A stretch of 35,713 bases of DNA from Chlamydomonas sphaeroides (GCA_001662425.1 BDDC01000210.1:47422-83134), one strand, 5' to 3'; numbered from the stretch's first letter, positions 10,701 to 23,030 are shown. The notes: a model not told the origin generated them from the letters alone. Program-made: numbers and translations.

Positions 10701-13700
10701 GCAGCAGCGCGGCGTCCGTCTCCGAGGCCATGGCCAGGCACACCTCGGAGCGAGCCACCAGCCGGGATGAGGGCAGGTCCGCGGACAGGGCCCGGATGCA
10801 GTGCTGAGGCAGGAGAGGCACGGCCAGTGGGGACAGATGCGTTAGCGAGGCATCGCATGGTTATGCCACGCGCACTACGGTCGGGGCCAGGAGCAGGTGT
10901 GAGGGCGAAAGGGCCAGTGGCGTCCGGGAGTGCAAGAGCGCCCGCCAGGTGGCTGCGCCATGCCACGTGACGTGCGGCTGTGCTTGGGTGACACGTGGGC
11001 GTTTGGGAGCCGAAAACCAATCACGCCTGAACCACAAGCACTGCCAGCGGCCCAATCAAGCGCAGCCACTCTCACCGCAGCTAAGTTGCAACCTCGTCGT
11101 CGCTGCTTCTGCAGACGCAGAGTACCAGGCGGCTGCCACTGTCCCCGCCTCTCCGGCCCTGCCTTACCGCGAACGCGCCCAGCATGCGGTCCAGGATGCG
11201 CTCTGCAATGGCCCAAAACGCGGCCCCAAAGGGCGGCATCGCACTAGCCGCCGACGCCAGCTCGCCAAGCACGCCCTCCAGGAAGCGAGCCATGGGCACC
11301 ACGGACCGGGCCGGGCAGGGGCTGGCCCAGGAGCCGGGCGCGGAGGAGGCCGAGGACGGCCCGACCAGGGCGGAGGAGGAAGGTGCGGCCAGCGCAGCGG
11401 ACAGGCCCAGCTGCGGTCGGAAGGCGTCCGGGTCGTCGAGCGCAGCCGTGCACCTGGGCCGTCAAGGCCAGCCAGGAATGGGAGGGGGTGCCAGGGCGTC
11501 TTGGGAATGGGCAGCAGAGTTCAAGGGCTCCCGCTTGCAGCCCAAGCCCGCAACCAGGCCCTATCCTGCCCGCTCAGCCCCTTGCTTCCCATCCCATTCC
11601 TCCAAGCCTCCCCCACGCCTGCCGCCGCACCTGCCCCGCAGCTCCACCCAGGTCTGCGGCAGCAGCTGCTCCAGCGCCACCTCCTCCAGGAACGACCCCA
11701 GCCAGCTGACCACCACGGGGCCACCGCCGCCGCCCGAGGCCCCCAGCGCCGAGCCGGGCGAGGCGGCGCCCGAGGCCTCCGCCAGCGAACCGGCACTCAT
11801 GCGAGCCAGCGCCGGCCCACCGCCTGCCGCTGACAACGAGGAGGCTCCGGCGCTGTCCTGCGGCAGCCGCAGCGTGTCCTCTGCCCGCGACACCAGCCGC
11901 AGGGTGGGCAGGTACACATCGGCCAGCAGCGCCAGGCAGCCGGAGCGGTCGCCTGGGGAGTGCAGAAGAGTGCATCAGCGGAGACGAGAGGGCAACTGAC
12001 AGGGAGCCAGCTGGTCAGGAAGGGGCTGGGATGGGTGGACGCAGGCAGCAAGCGAAGGACTCACCCAGCGCCCGCGTCACGAGTAGCCCGTAGCCGCCCA
12101 CCTCCCGACCGCCCAGGCCCAAGCCGCCGCCGGCCCAGCCCTGAGCGGCATGGAGGGGGGCAGGTGTGAGGCCAGTCAAAACCCGGCCGGGCGCAGAGGC
12201 TGAGGAGGATCCTGCGATGCGTGACTGTCAGCTCCCGCCCGCTATGCCCACCTGCGCCGCCTCCCCCGCTGCGCCGCTCAGCCCCGGCACCGTGACGTCA
12301 AAGCCAAACGTGACCCGACTGCCGCCCGCAGCCGCTGCGCCCCGGGGCCGGGCAGCGGCACCCGCTGGCGCGCCTTGTTGTCCGCCCTGCGCACCCGGGG
12401 CAGGGGGCCGCCCGCCTGCACAGCGATCGCAAGGCAGCAGGGCGGCGGGACAGCAGGGTGGGAACCGGCGTGCACATGTGGTTGCAAGCAAGCCTTGTCG
12501 CGTACATGTCGTCGTCACAGCCGGAGGTTCGCCCCGGCTGCAGGGATACGAAGCGGGCGCGCATCCGCACCTCCTCCCCCTCCGCCCAGCGCGCTCTCCG
12601 CCAGGTCCGCGGTCTTCTCCGCCAGCGCCGCCAAGTGCTCCAGCAGCGCCACTGGGTTGGTCAGCTCAAACAGCAGGTTGCGGACGCCGCCCACCAAGGC
12701 AGCCGCGCCACCGCCGCCACCGCCGGGGCCGCCGCCGACAGGGCCGTTGGCGTCGGTAGGGCCGCCACCGCGGAGGCGCGGCGCGGGGCGGCGGCGGGCA
12801 GCGGCCGCGCCGGCCTGCAGCAGGTAGTGGCAGGCAACTTGGATTACGCGAGGTGCCGTGGACGACGGGTGTAAGAACGGGTAACGGTTGTGGCAGCACC
12901 TGGCGAGCCAGCGGCAGGCACGCAACCCTAGCGCCCTGGCGTTGGCGATCGCATTGCGCCGGTCTACACACGCGCATCCCCCGGCACCACCTGCAAGAGC
13001 TCCGCCAGCAGCTGCTGCAGCTCCTCCTGGCGCGGGCGAGCACGGGGTACGGACGGCGGTGGCATGTCATACGCACCGGCATCTGCGGCTGCACGGCGCT
13101 TCCTGGCAGTCACGTCAATACGCCGCAGACTCGCACACATGGATGCACACAAGCACACACTCGGCCCCACCTGCAGTATGTCCCACAGCCGCTGGAACTC
13201 CTCGCGGAGGTACGCCGCCCGCTCACGTGACGTTAGGCCACCGCCGCCGCGCCGCGCCATCAGGGCCCGGCTGCTGCCTCCAGGGCCCGGTGCCGGCTCA
13301 CCACCACTGGCTGCCACGGACCCGTCCCATCCCTCCAGAGCTCCTGTCCCGGGCCCTGTCCCGGCTGCAGCACCAGCAGCTTGGCGCAGCGCCGCAAGCA
13401 TGTCCAGGGCGGACGAGTGGGGCGTCGCGGGGGCGGCTGCCAGCTCCGACATGACGTGCTGTAGCCGGCCCAGCGCCTGACAGGTAGGAGGAGAAATGAA
13501 GGAGAGCTGACAAGATGAGGACATGGGGCCGGGTGCGTGGGCTGTTCCGAGGTGAACATGTTGCCCTTGTCGGACGCAACCCCAACACACCCGACACCCA
13601 ACACACCCGACACACCTGCAGGCAGCTGCTCGCCACATGGCCCACCAGCCGCTGCACAAGCACTCGCATCGCGGGGCTGGGCACGCGGCCGCCACCCCCT

Positions 13701-16649
13701 CCTCCGCCCGACGCCCCTGCCAGCTCCGACGGCAGCATCGCACCCCGGCCGCCGGTCAGTCCAAATGCTGACGTGGCGCCCGCTTGCGCAAACGACGCTA
13801 AGCTGCGGCGTAGCAAAGCGCGGATCTGCAGGGAGAAAGGAAGTAGTAGCGGGCGAGAAACGTCTCCATGAAGCCCAGCACAGGCTCGGCCGCAACATTT
13901 GGCCTGGGCCCAATCCCAGTCATTGCTCGGCACGAAGAGCTCTGGTTACCGCCAGCATGTTGCCACCACCCCAGCGCACCTGCTCCCGCGCCACCGCGGC
14001 CATATGTTGCTTGGCGGCCGCGACCCCTTCCAGCTGCGGGGCACGGAGCGGAGGACGAGGTCCGGGGAGGCAGAAGCATGCGCTGGGGCCGGGCGGCGGG
14101 CAAGAGCTCGCAACGGCGTGGCGGGGCACACAGCAGGGCATACGGTCCATGAGCTCTGCATCGGCTGGGGTACCGCATGTACACCTTGCAGACACGAACA
14201 AGCCCACCGACGCACGCATGCATAGCCACGGCCGCACCTGCGCCAGGCACGCCACCAGCTCCCGCGTAGCCACATGGCGCATGGCCACCGCCACGTCGGC
14301 GCCAATGTCGCCCCCGGGTGCGGAGATGGGGGCGGCGGCCTGCCGCGGCACGGCGCCGCCGCCCGACAGCACGCTGCGCAGCTCGCCGGATGCGGTGTGC
14401 GCGGTTCGCATGGTGTCCTGTGACGGCAGGGCGGAGGGCCGAGGCGCTGTGCGCACGCGGTATGCGGACACACGCTCGGGAGCGCTGCTGCTTCAGCCCC
14501 GCCACCAGCCCCGCTAGCCCTTGGCTTCCAGCCATGCCCCAACCCACGACCGGCATGCGCCAAACGTGCGCCCGCCGCACCCACCGTGACTAGCTTGTAG
14601 GCTGGCTCGGGCCCCTTCTTCAGCCGCCACGTGCCCAGCCCCGCGGCGCTGCCCGGCCGCCCGCCGCCCTTGCTGCGGGCTGAGCTGCCCCCGCCGGGCC
14701 CCTCCACCAGCCCGAGCCGTGCCGCCAGCTCGTGCGTCCCCGCTGGCGCCGCGCCGCCCGAGGCGGCGCCCCCGCCGGCTTGTGCCGGGGCGCGGGCGGG
14801 CGAGGCAGCGGGGGCCGAGGTGGATGCGGTGGACCCAGAGTAGATTCGGGCCGTCAGCTCGTCCAGCATGGTGCCCTGGATCCAGCCCGCCAGAGTCAGC
14901 ATGTCGGACCTCAGCTTGCGGAGGGCGCCCACGCGCCGCAGCTCCTGCGGGGATGCCCAGGGAAGCGAGGGTCAGATGTTGAAGCGCAACGCAGCCGTGG
15001 GCGAGGACAGGGGCTTGTGCACAAAACTCGCCTACGTAGCGGACAGCGCAATGTGGCATCACGCTGCCCTGGTACTGCGCGCTCTCTCGCCCAAGGCCAA
15101 GGCCCTCTCGCCCAACCTGGTGTGCCAGCAGCGTCGCGCCCTCCAGCAGACACGACACCGCGCGCGGCCAGTCCTGGGGTAGGAAAGGCAGACGCGCACA
15201 GCTAGATGTCGATGGTCGGCACGACCAGTACGCAGGACGATATTCGTTCGCAGTGTGCCCCGACATCCTGACACATCAACACGTCCTGCCTACAGGCGGC
15301 CAGCCTGCCCCATCAGTATGTACCGCTCCCCGATGCCCGTTTCCCCTGCCCGCTCCCCATACCCGTTCCCCTTGCCCGTTCTCCCTGCCCTCCTTCCCGT
15401 GCCCCCTCCCCCGCCCACCCGCTGGCCCAGCGCTGCGTCCACGCGGGTGGGCACCTCTGCCACCGCCCTCACGTCTGCCAGCAGCTGCAGGGAGGCTTCC
15501 AGGGTCAGCGTCTTGCGCCACTGCAGGAGGGGTCAACGTGACAGGCCGGTCACACGCTTGGCGCCAATCCAGGTCCCGCCATGGCAGGCACTGCGCTCCA
15601 TCCCGGGTACTGGGACAGGCCTAAAGCGCACCGACCTGGCATGCCCGCCTCACTGTACGCTCGTCTGCAATTCCAACACTCCATATCTGCCTCTTTGACT
15701 ACACCACACTTTGGCCCCGCCCCTGCCGCTCGCCTGCGCATTCATGGCCTTGGAGTGAGCGCCTAGCTGCTTGGCGGCGTCGCCCAGGGAGCGCTTTAGC
15801 GACTCCACCTGTTGGGCAGCGAGCGGGCCAGGGAGGGACTCTGAGCAGGTGGACACGGGGAGGATAGCACAGAAAAACAATCAGGTGTTGTGGCACCAGA
15901 GTACATGGGGCACCCAGTAGGTTGCGAGCAAGCAACCGTGAGCTTCTGCGACCCATCCAAGGGACCGGGGCCAGCCCCTTGCCAAGCATTGCCGTGTATA
16001 TTCCGCGCCGACCGCGGCCGCGCCTGTTCCCTGCCCTGCCCCTGACCGGCCATGCCCTGCCCTCTTGCTCTGAGCTGCGCCGCGCGGCCCTCCGCTGCCC
16101 GGCCCGCCCCTGTGCCTGGCCGCCCGGCCTTGCCTGCTCCTTGGACTCGTTGAACAGCTGCAGGATGGTGCTGTAATTCTGGATGGAGCGCGCAAAGCCT
16201 GCATGGTAGCCTTCCACCACTGCATCCAGTTGGGCCCCCAAGCGTTCGCACGAGTCGCGGAGCTGGGGCCGGGTGCGTTCGGGGATGGAGACGAGGGGAG
16301 TGTGGAAGGGAGGGGAGGGGCGGCGTCCGAAAGGTTTGGGATGCGGGGGCCGGCGCCACCTGCACGCTTCGCAAGGTGCTGCCGTTGCTACGATGCTACA
16401 GCACACCCACGACTCTATTCCAGGCAAGGGGCAGCTCGAGCCGCGAAAGCGGGGTTGGACCATGCGTCGGCGAGGCCGCACCTCCTGGGTGAACCCCTGT
16501 GGGTCGGGCGAGCTGAAGACCTCCACCACATGCTTCAGCGGGTGGAACCGTGCCTCCCGGTACTCAGCGGGCACTGCTTTGATCTCCTCGTCCACTGCTG
16601 CCCAGTCCACGACCGATTCTCCGCGCGACCGGCTGGCGCTCCTCTCCAT
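7778..16649 (-). CDS. SEC8: Exocyst complex component SEC8 (EXOC4)
   Basis: SEC8 is a subunit of the octameric exocyst, which tethers secretory vesicles to the plasma membrane. Twenty-four phase-consistent exons: 16649-16482, 16262-16134, 15808-15734, 15520-15419, 15173-15117, 14944-14585, 14417-14238, 14033-13980, 13825-13616, 13476-13171, 13026-12991, 12814-12571, 12415-12252, 12140-12065, 11952-11631, 11453-11168, 10803-10510, 10345-10141, 9947-9695, 9580-9457, 9326-9182, 8875-8403, 8259-8128, 7993-7778. They give 1536 residues. Matches to plant SEC8 occur in order: FHPLKHVVEV (35-44), IQNYSTILQLFNES (83-96), EVPTRVDAAL (146-155), ELRGRC (to 829), YKALAGHCCRLLRLE (about 1175), DINSLGVERM (about 1267) and VPGRTV (1424). 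Plant SEC8 is near 1050 residues; the excess is Gly/Ala/Pro-rich insertions. The ATG at 16649 is the first in frame. Introns 2 and 3 use GC donors, and the 36-bp exon 11 is unusually small. Confidence 0.93.
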
Positions 16650-17403
16650 CGCGCCGGTCGCGGGCAACTGGGCGTGATAATACTATCCCATGTGCCAAGT
16701 CGAAATTTATGTTGCAAAGACGCGAAGGTCTGAGCTAGCGCATGTTGGGCAGCTGCGACCAGCACTCTAGCGCCAGCGGTACTCTTTGTAATGGGTTAAA
16801 TGTTGTTCACAGCAGCACATCCGTTGTCAGAGCTGCGTTACAAACGAAAATAGACAGCTGCGCCTGGCGTTGTATGTGTGCCCTGCGTCGTGTGAGAAGC
16901 CGTTGTTACGAAGTTATAGGGCCGCGTGTGGATCAACCTTTAGAGGTCACTGCGAAGAGCTGCTGACATATGCAATGGCACCGGCACGACGCTTCCCCGG
17001 CTCGGGCCCACCCGCTTCCCCCACCTTCCCCCGCAGCCACCGCTGTTCCCAGCTTCCCATGTCGCTTCCCGCGTTGCCCACCTCCAACAATGCCCCCAAC
17101 AGATCCGCTATGAACAAGATGCAGCTGTGAGGGGTTACGGGAGCTGCCGCAATCCTAGGATGTCGCGGTGGGTCGGGCACGTCCCGCAGCCCGGGGCAAC
17201 GCGAAGGCGCGCGACCCGGCCTGTCCGAGAGGCGGATCGAGGCAAGCATGCACGTTTGAACAAAGCACTCAAGCAAGCCCCCAGATACCTGTCTCCTGGC
17301 CGGCACTCTGCACGAGAACACGCTCATTGTGATTGAACAGCATCGGCAGTCGACATCGTCCCGTCCGCGAGGCCGCGACCACGCGAGCTGCGCGGCGACG
17401 CCC
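16650..17403. promoter_or_regulatory. Divergent promoter region between SEC8 and the J-domain gene
   Basis: 754 bp separate the two start codons, so both 5' untranslated regions and promoters must lie here. An AT-richer segment TAGTATTATC (minus strand, about 16676-16685) lies just upstream of the SEC8 ATG. No clear TATA box is seen for either gene. The open frames on either strand have no ATG-initiated, conserved-looking product. Confidence 0.5.
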
Positions 17404-20400
17404 ATGCCGCAAGGCACGGGGTTCACTCCACCATGGACTGGCGGCGCAGCGCCAGCGGCGGGAACGCCGCGGCCCGCCTCTGCCTCTTCCTCGGGACATG
17501 CCGATGATCATAACTCGGCCGACCCGGCTGGACTGGGCTGGGGCCGCAGCCATTACGACGTGCTGGGGGTGGCTCAGGGCGCCAGCCAGGAGGAGATTCG
17601 AAGGGTGAGCGGCGGCAGCCTGGAGCAGATTCGGGTTCCAATTCCAGGCTGTGGCCTGTGGGTCAGGCAAGTTCCGCGTACTACGCCGCGCCCCGGGCCC
17701 CCGGTTCCGTGCCGCAACCCCTGCTTCCCACGCACTGTGCCTCCTCATGGCTCCCCATACTCCTCACCGTGCCGCCCCTATCGGCCTCACTCCCGCCCCG
17801 CTTCGCCATCCCCAACCCCCATCCTCCACCGCCAGGCCTACGTGTCGGCAGCTCGCCGGCTGCACCCAGACAAGGGCGGACCCCCGGGGGCGTTCGAGGA
17901 GCTGCAGGTGGGCTGAGGAGGGCTGCGGCGAGGGCCTGGGGCCGGGTTAGCGCCGCAGCGAGCTGCGAGGTCCAGGTCTGAGGTCTTCGGCCATTCTCTT
18001 GACCGCCCACTGCCCACAGGCCGCGTGGGAGGTGCTGGGCGACCCCTCCCGGCGGGCGGTGTACAATGGCTGCGCCTTTGACGGCCGCCGGCGCTTCCTG
18101 GGGACCCAGCCCCACCACCGGAGGGTGGGTAGCAGTGCGTAAGCTGCGGTGCGGGGGCTCCACAGCGTCGATTGCTGTGATGGGCCTGGGTCGTGCCCTA
18201 TGCACCCCATATGGCCGCCCCCCACCCGCCGTCCCCGACCCGCCACCGCCCAGGCCACCGGCGGTGAGGATGTGCTGCTGGCTGAGCTGCTGGCGCGCGG
18301 CGCGGCCCTCGGCGACCCGGGGCCGGGCCCGGACGCGTCACCTTGGGGCCCCCGCTCCCACCCCAGTGGCGGCAGCAGCGGCCCTTCCTCCTCCGCCCTG
18401 GCCCCCCCTTCCTGTGACGGAGGCGGCGGCGCCAGCTGCTGGTTGCTGGCCCCCGGCTGTCAGCTGGTGGTGACGTGCGAGGGCTGCGGACGGCCCGCCA
18501 CGCGGCACTGCAGCGTGTGCGGTGGCCCCTTCTGCAGCTTCTGCGCGAGGAGGCAGCACTGGCGGGTGCGTGGATGGATGGGCGCCCAAGCGTGGGTGGC
18601 TATCAAGCGACCAAGGGGACACCTCCTGCTCATGAAGCCACAACGCGAGCGGGGCTAGCGGCACCACGGCCCCCAACATCGGCCCCCCGCGCCCGTCCCT
18701 GCCTGCTGCCTGCTGCCTGCTGCCTGCCGGCAGGGCGCCCACCCACCCCACTGGCCGCTGGTGGCGGCGCCGGGCTCCCTGGTGGCGGCCCTGGGGCGGA
18801 GGGAGCTGGAGGCCAAGCGGCTCGAGGACGACAGGAGGTGGGCGGGAGGCAGCCGACAACAGGGCAGGAGGAGGGCAGCAGCTACCACCAACACGCTAGC
18901 GGGTTGCGCACCCCTCCAAGTCAACCCAACACCCTCTCTTCCCCTGCCCGCCCCACCCTGCTTCTCCTTCCCCTCAGGCTAGCGGCCTCCGACCCCGACC
19001 ACCGCAGCGAGGCGCAGCTGCGGCAGCTGAGGGCCTTCCGGGAGGCGGTGGCGGTGGCGGAGGCGACGCCGGGCCGGGAGGTGCGCAGGGCAGGGCGTCG
19101 CCGGTCTGGACGCCAAACGGCAATCCTCGCCGTTTCCTTGACTGTAACGCCCTGAACCAGAAGGCGCCTTCGTCATTGCGCGACACTCGTCTCTCGCCCC
19201 AGCTATCGCAGCTGCACCGGGTCTCATGTTGGCCAACGGGTCAGAGGCCCGTGTTGTGCTTAGACCATGACCGGCCTCCCGCGCGCGCCTCTTCCCCAGA
19301 CCCGGTCCGATCCGGCCCTGGCGCGGCTGCTCATGTGGTCGCAGACCGCCAGCCACCTGCTGCTGGCGCTGCATCTGCCCGACGGTGAGGGGCAGGGATG
19401 GAGGGAGGGAGGGCCTGGGCAGCGGGGCACGTGCACATGGCCTACGGGTGCCCTCGCCTCCCCGCCGCAACACCCGGCTGGCCCCCCACAGGCCGCCATG
19501 ATCGCGAGGTTGAGGTGGGAGGCTGGCTGGGTGCCGCCGTTGTGCCGCCGCCGGGCTTGGTTACGCTCTCAGCTGCCCGTCGCAGAATCAACACTTTGCA
19601 GAGGTGCCTGTGACCTTCGCTCGCCCCTCCTGGCCCAGGTGTCCGTGTCCGCCGGCGGCGTCCTGCGCGTGCGCTCGTCCGGCGGCGCCCCGGCCCTGTT
19701 GCGCACGCTGGCGGGCGGCCTGGCGCCGGGCGCTGCCGTACAGCTCAGCCGCACCGCCGACGGCCGCTTCGCGGTGCTGGTCCTCACCAAGGCGGGGGCA
19801 GGGGCGGCAGCAGCAGCAGCGGAGGGCGCAGCGGCAGGGCCCGAGAGCGGCTCGCGGGCGTCTCCCAACCCCTGGCCGTGGAGGGATGGCGGCAGCGGCG
19901 GCGGAGGGGCCGTGTGGTGGCGGCGGGCGTTCGTGGGGGACGGCGACGGCGCACGCTGCCTGCCGCCGCCCTACAGCCTGACGCAGATGCCGGACGAGGT
20001 GGGCGGGTGGGGCTGGGCTGGGGTGTGGAGTAGAGTGGAGTACTGTCGGTCGGGGCCGTGTTGTACCACACCCAGGCAACTCCTCGCTTCATTGCTTTGG
20101 TCCACCCTGCCTTTTCCCCTACAACCCCAGGTGTGTCTAGAGCTGACGCTACCCTGGTGGGTGCAGCGCGAGGACGTACAGCTACAGGTGAGCCGTGCTG
20201 GTATACGTGATGTGTTGCTGTCAGCGATAGGCTCTAGCATGGGGTCGGCATGACGTAGAGGATGCAGGAGGGCGGGCGCTCGGCAGGGAACAGGCAGAGC
20301 CGGCGGTGGTGCTTCAGCCCTCGCCACCGGGTACCGCGTGGAAATGGCATTGCCGCCTGAGCCCGACACCAGCTCGGTCCGCACCGCGCACCGCCGCCCG

Positions 20401-21958
20401 GCTTGCCGCGCTCCTATGCCTCCTCTCTTCATATGCCCATCTAGCCCCGTTGGATGTCGCAGTGCTCCGGACCTGCAATGAGCTTTGTAAATCCCTCAGG
20501 TGTCCCTCCAAGGCCTGGACCTGTCGGTCCGCGGCCTGGGCCTCCAGCTGCGGCGCACCTTTTGGAGCCAGGCCGCCGCCAGCGGCGCGACGGCAGCGGC
20601 GCCACCCGGGGCGGCGGGGGGCGGCGGCGGCCGCGGCGCGCTGGTTGTGGCGACAAGCACCGGGTGAGCGGCGCGGGTGGGCCGAGCGAGTGGGTGTGCT
20701 CACAGCCGTTGTATTGTAGTCGATAGAGCCGACAGCGTTCTGTCGAGAGGATTCGTCGATGTATCGAAATGATCAATATGAGGTACGAGCGACGCCTGGT
20801 GTGCTCGTGGCGCTGCGATGCGCGGAGGCGGCCCGTGACGGCGGGTTACATTGGGGGCTCCGCGACGTGCCGCGGCACCCCAAGGGACGACCTCGTGGGG
20901 CTGCCGCTGCTGGGCACATCGGTCGATGGACGCATACAGTACTGCTAGCCCTGACATCATCCTTCCGCACCTTTCCACAAAAGGGTCCACGACGCGGCGG
21001 CGGCGGCTGGCCCCGGGCAGCGGCCCGCGGTGGTGCCGGAGCTGTGCTGCTGGAGCCTGGCGGAGCAGGGCCGGCCGGCAGGGGCCGCCAGGGGGGAGGC
21101 GGCAGGGGAAGCTGGGGCGCTGCAGCCCGGCGAGGCGGGCGGGGAGGCGCCCCTGCGGCCCCAGGTCCGGCGGCCCGGCCGGGTGCTGTCGCTCAGCCTG
21201 GCGCTGCCCGCGCCCACCGAGGAGGAGACGCAGTACAAGAAGGGTACGGCAAATGGACTGCGCGTTTGATGAAGGGTGGTGGGCTGCAGGCCCGGCCAGA
21301 CTAGCGCACATGTCGGGTGGACAGCGCGCGCCCTGCCTGCTGCTGGTGCGCTGCGTTGGCAGATGTGGCGCCTGCCTTGCCCACGACCCGCCAAACCCGT
21401 CCCCAACCCGGTGCCCCTCTCCAGGCGTGCGCCAGGACCACCGCACGCAGCCCCGCAGCGGCGCCGGCGGGGGCCCGGGCGCCGGCGGCGGGCGGACCGG
21501 GGTGCGGTTCTTCGCGGAGGATGAGGACTCGTTCGGGCTGGAGCCGCTGCTGCAGGTGTGTTCGGCTCCGAGAGAGGAACGCTGGCGTTCCGCGAGGATG
21601 AGGCTGGGATGCGGTGATGGGCCCAAATCGACATGGCCAGAGAGCGGCGGGGGAGGCGGCTGCCTAAGCCACGCGCCACCACCCATGCCGCGTCCCCCCT
21701 CTCGCCCCCCTCCCCTTGCAAGGCGGCCATGTTCCGGCTGGCGGGCGGCGCCTGGGTGGTGCCGCCGCCCTGGCATAGCGAGGCGCCGCTGGTGGGCAGC
21801 TCATGGGCGGGGGAGCGCGTACATGATCGATGGCTTTGTGGGGAGTATACGCGCCGCGGCATTCGCATGTACTTTGCTGCGTACTTGCGAGTACGACGCC
21901 ACCAGGGGGGCCCCCCTGGACGCCGCACAGGTGCCGGGACCCCCGAAGCAACGTCTCG

Positions 21959-22001
<43 letters not shown>

Positions 22002-22408
22002 NNNNNNNNNNNNNNNNNNNNNNNNNNNNNNNNNNNNNNNNNNNNNNNNNNNNNNNNNNNNNNNNNNNNNNNNNNNNNNNNNNNNNNNNNNNNNNNNNNN
22101 NNNNNNNNNNNNNNNNNNNNNNNNNNNNNNNNNNNNNNNNNNNNNNNNNNNNNNNNNNNNNNNNNNNNNNNNNNNNNNNNNNNNNNNNNNNNNNNNNNNN
22201 NNNNNNNNNNNNNNNNNNNNNNNNNNNNNNNNNNNNNNNNNNNNNNNNNNNNNNNNNNNNNNNNNNNNNNNNNNNNNNNNNNNNNNNNNNNNNNNNNNNN
22301 NNNNNNNNNNNNNNNNNNNNNNNNNNNNNNNNNNNNNNNNNNNNNNNNNNNNNNNNGCTGCCGGCGGCCGCGCGGCAGCAGCTGGCGGCCATGCGGGCGG
22401 CGCAGTAG
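17404..22408 (+). CDS. J-domain protein with zinc module and CS/p23-like domains
   Basis: Likely Hsp40-type co-chaperone. Exons: 17404-17604, 17836-17907, 18020-18124, 18254-18565, 18734-18837, 18978-19080, 19300-19384, 19492-19514 (23 bp), 19639-19998, 20131-20187, 20500-20663, 20984-21243, 21425-21555, 21723 into the gap, and a last piece 22357-22408. All listed junctions keep phase. The J domain starts HYDVLGVAQGASQEEIRR (50-67), with the HPD motif at 77-79 and AAWEVLGDPSRRAVYN after it. Residues 201-228 hold CEGC, HCSVC, CSFC and a His, a likely two-zinc fold. Around 305-375 and again from about 455 are beta-rich segments (WSQTASHLLLALHLPDG, REVEVSVSAGGVLRV; VCLELTLPWWVQREDVQLQ, CCWSLAEQ, VLSLSLALP) resembling CS/p23 domains, which often contact Hsp90. 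The C-terminal part is uncertain because of the gap; after it the frame ends AARQQLAAMRAAQ-stop. Confidence 0.82.
21902..21919. repeat. 18-bp perfect palindrome (CCA G6 C6 TGG)
   Basis: CCAGGGGGG followed directly by CCCCCCTGG forms a perfect inverted repeat with no spacer, just ahead of the poly-C run and the assembly gap. It can form a hairpin and may have contributed to sequencing failure here. Confidence 0.8.
21962..22001 (+). repeat. Poly-C run of about 40 bases at the gap edge
   Basis: An uninterrupted C homopolymer abuts the run of N. Its true length cannot be trusted. The apparent poly-proline in any reading frame here is probably an assembly artefact or intronic. Confidence 0.9.
22002..22356. 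other. Assembly gap (355 N)
   Basis: Unknown bases inside the 3' part of the J-domain gene. At least one exon of that gene may be hidden here. The frames that appear open through the gap are not evidence of coding. Confidence 0.99.
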
Positions 22409-23030
22409 CGAGCGGGGAGATAGATCGAGGTGTGGGTTGTGGAGGTAGAGGTGTGGGTTGATTGGGAAGGTTGAAGCGTGGCGTTGCGCAGTGCCCGCAG
22501 ACGAGTTTGACGTATGGCGATACATGGCTCATCGGAGCGGACCTATCTGTAGGGCGAGGACGCCAGCAAACGGGCGCTGAGGACGGCTGACGGTTTGCCA
22601 TCGGGACAGTGTATCGGGAGCTACGGGGGTGGGGGCGGCGGAGGCTTGGGGCCGGTTGCATGGGGCGTTTGGTGCGGAGACACAATATCAGATGGCATGG
22701 ACAATAAAAGTTGACCAATGGCCGTTGCACTGTCCGCAATTGGCACTTGCGCGTAATGTCCGCAGCTCTGTCGGCGAGATGAATCCCCCCTTCCACAACG
22801 CTGCAATGCTCTGATCGCCGGTCGGTTAACTCATTGCCCTCCCGCTGCCGGGCTCTGACACGCCGCTCGGCCCCTGCCACCTCACCCTAGCCACAGTATC
22901 TGCTCACAGGCAATGCCCTCCGACCCCTCGGACCAGCTACGTAGGCCACCTCCCCCACTTACCCTGCGATGCTCCTCCGCCACGTCCTCCCCCCTCCCCT
23001 CCTCCTTTCCTTCCCTCATCTCCTCCCTTC
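22409..23030. other. Convergent intergenic region, 3' ends of the J-domain and ORP-like genes
   Basis: About 620 bp holding both 3' untranslated regions. I find no TGTAA on either strand. The plus strand has AATAAA at 22703-22708. The stretch before 23031 is very pyrimidine-rich on the plus strand. No coding frame or RNA gene is supported. Confidence 0.5.

Noticed and set aside
21633..22448. Long frames running through the gap and coding poly-proline or poly-glycine
   Set aside because: They are open only because N and homopolymer C contain no stop codons.
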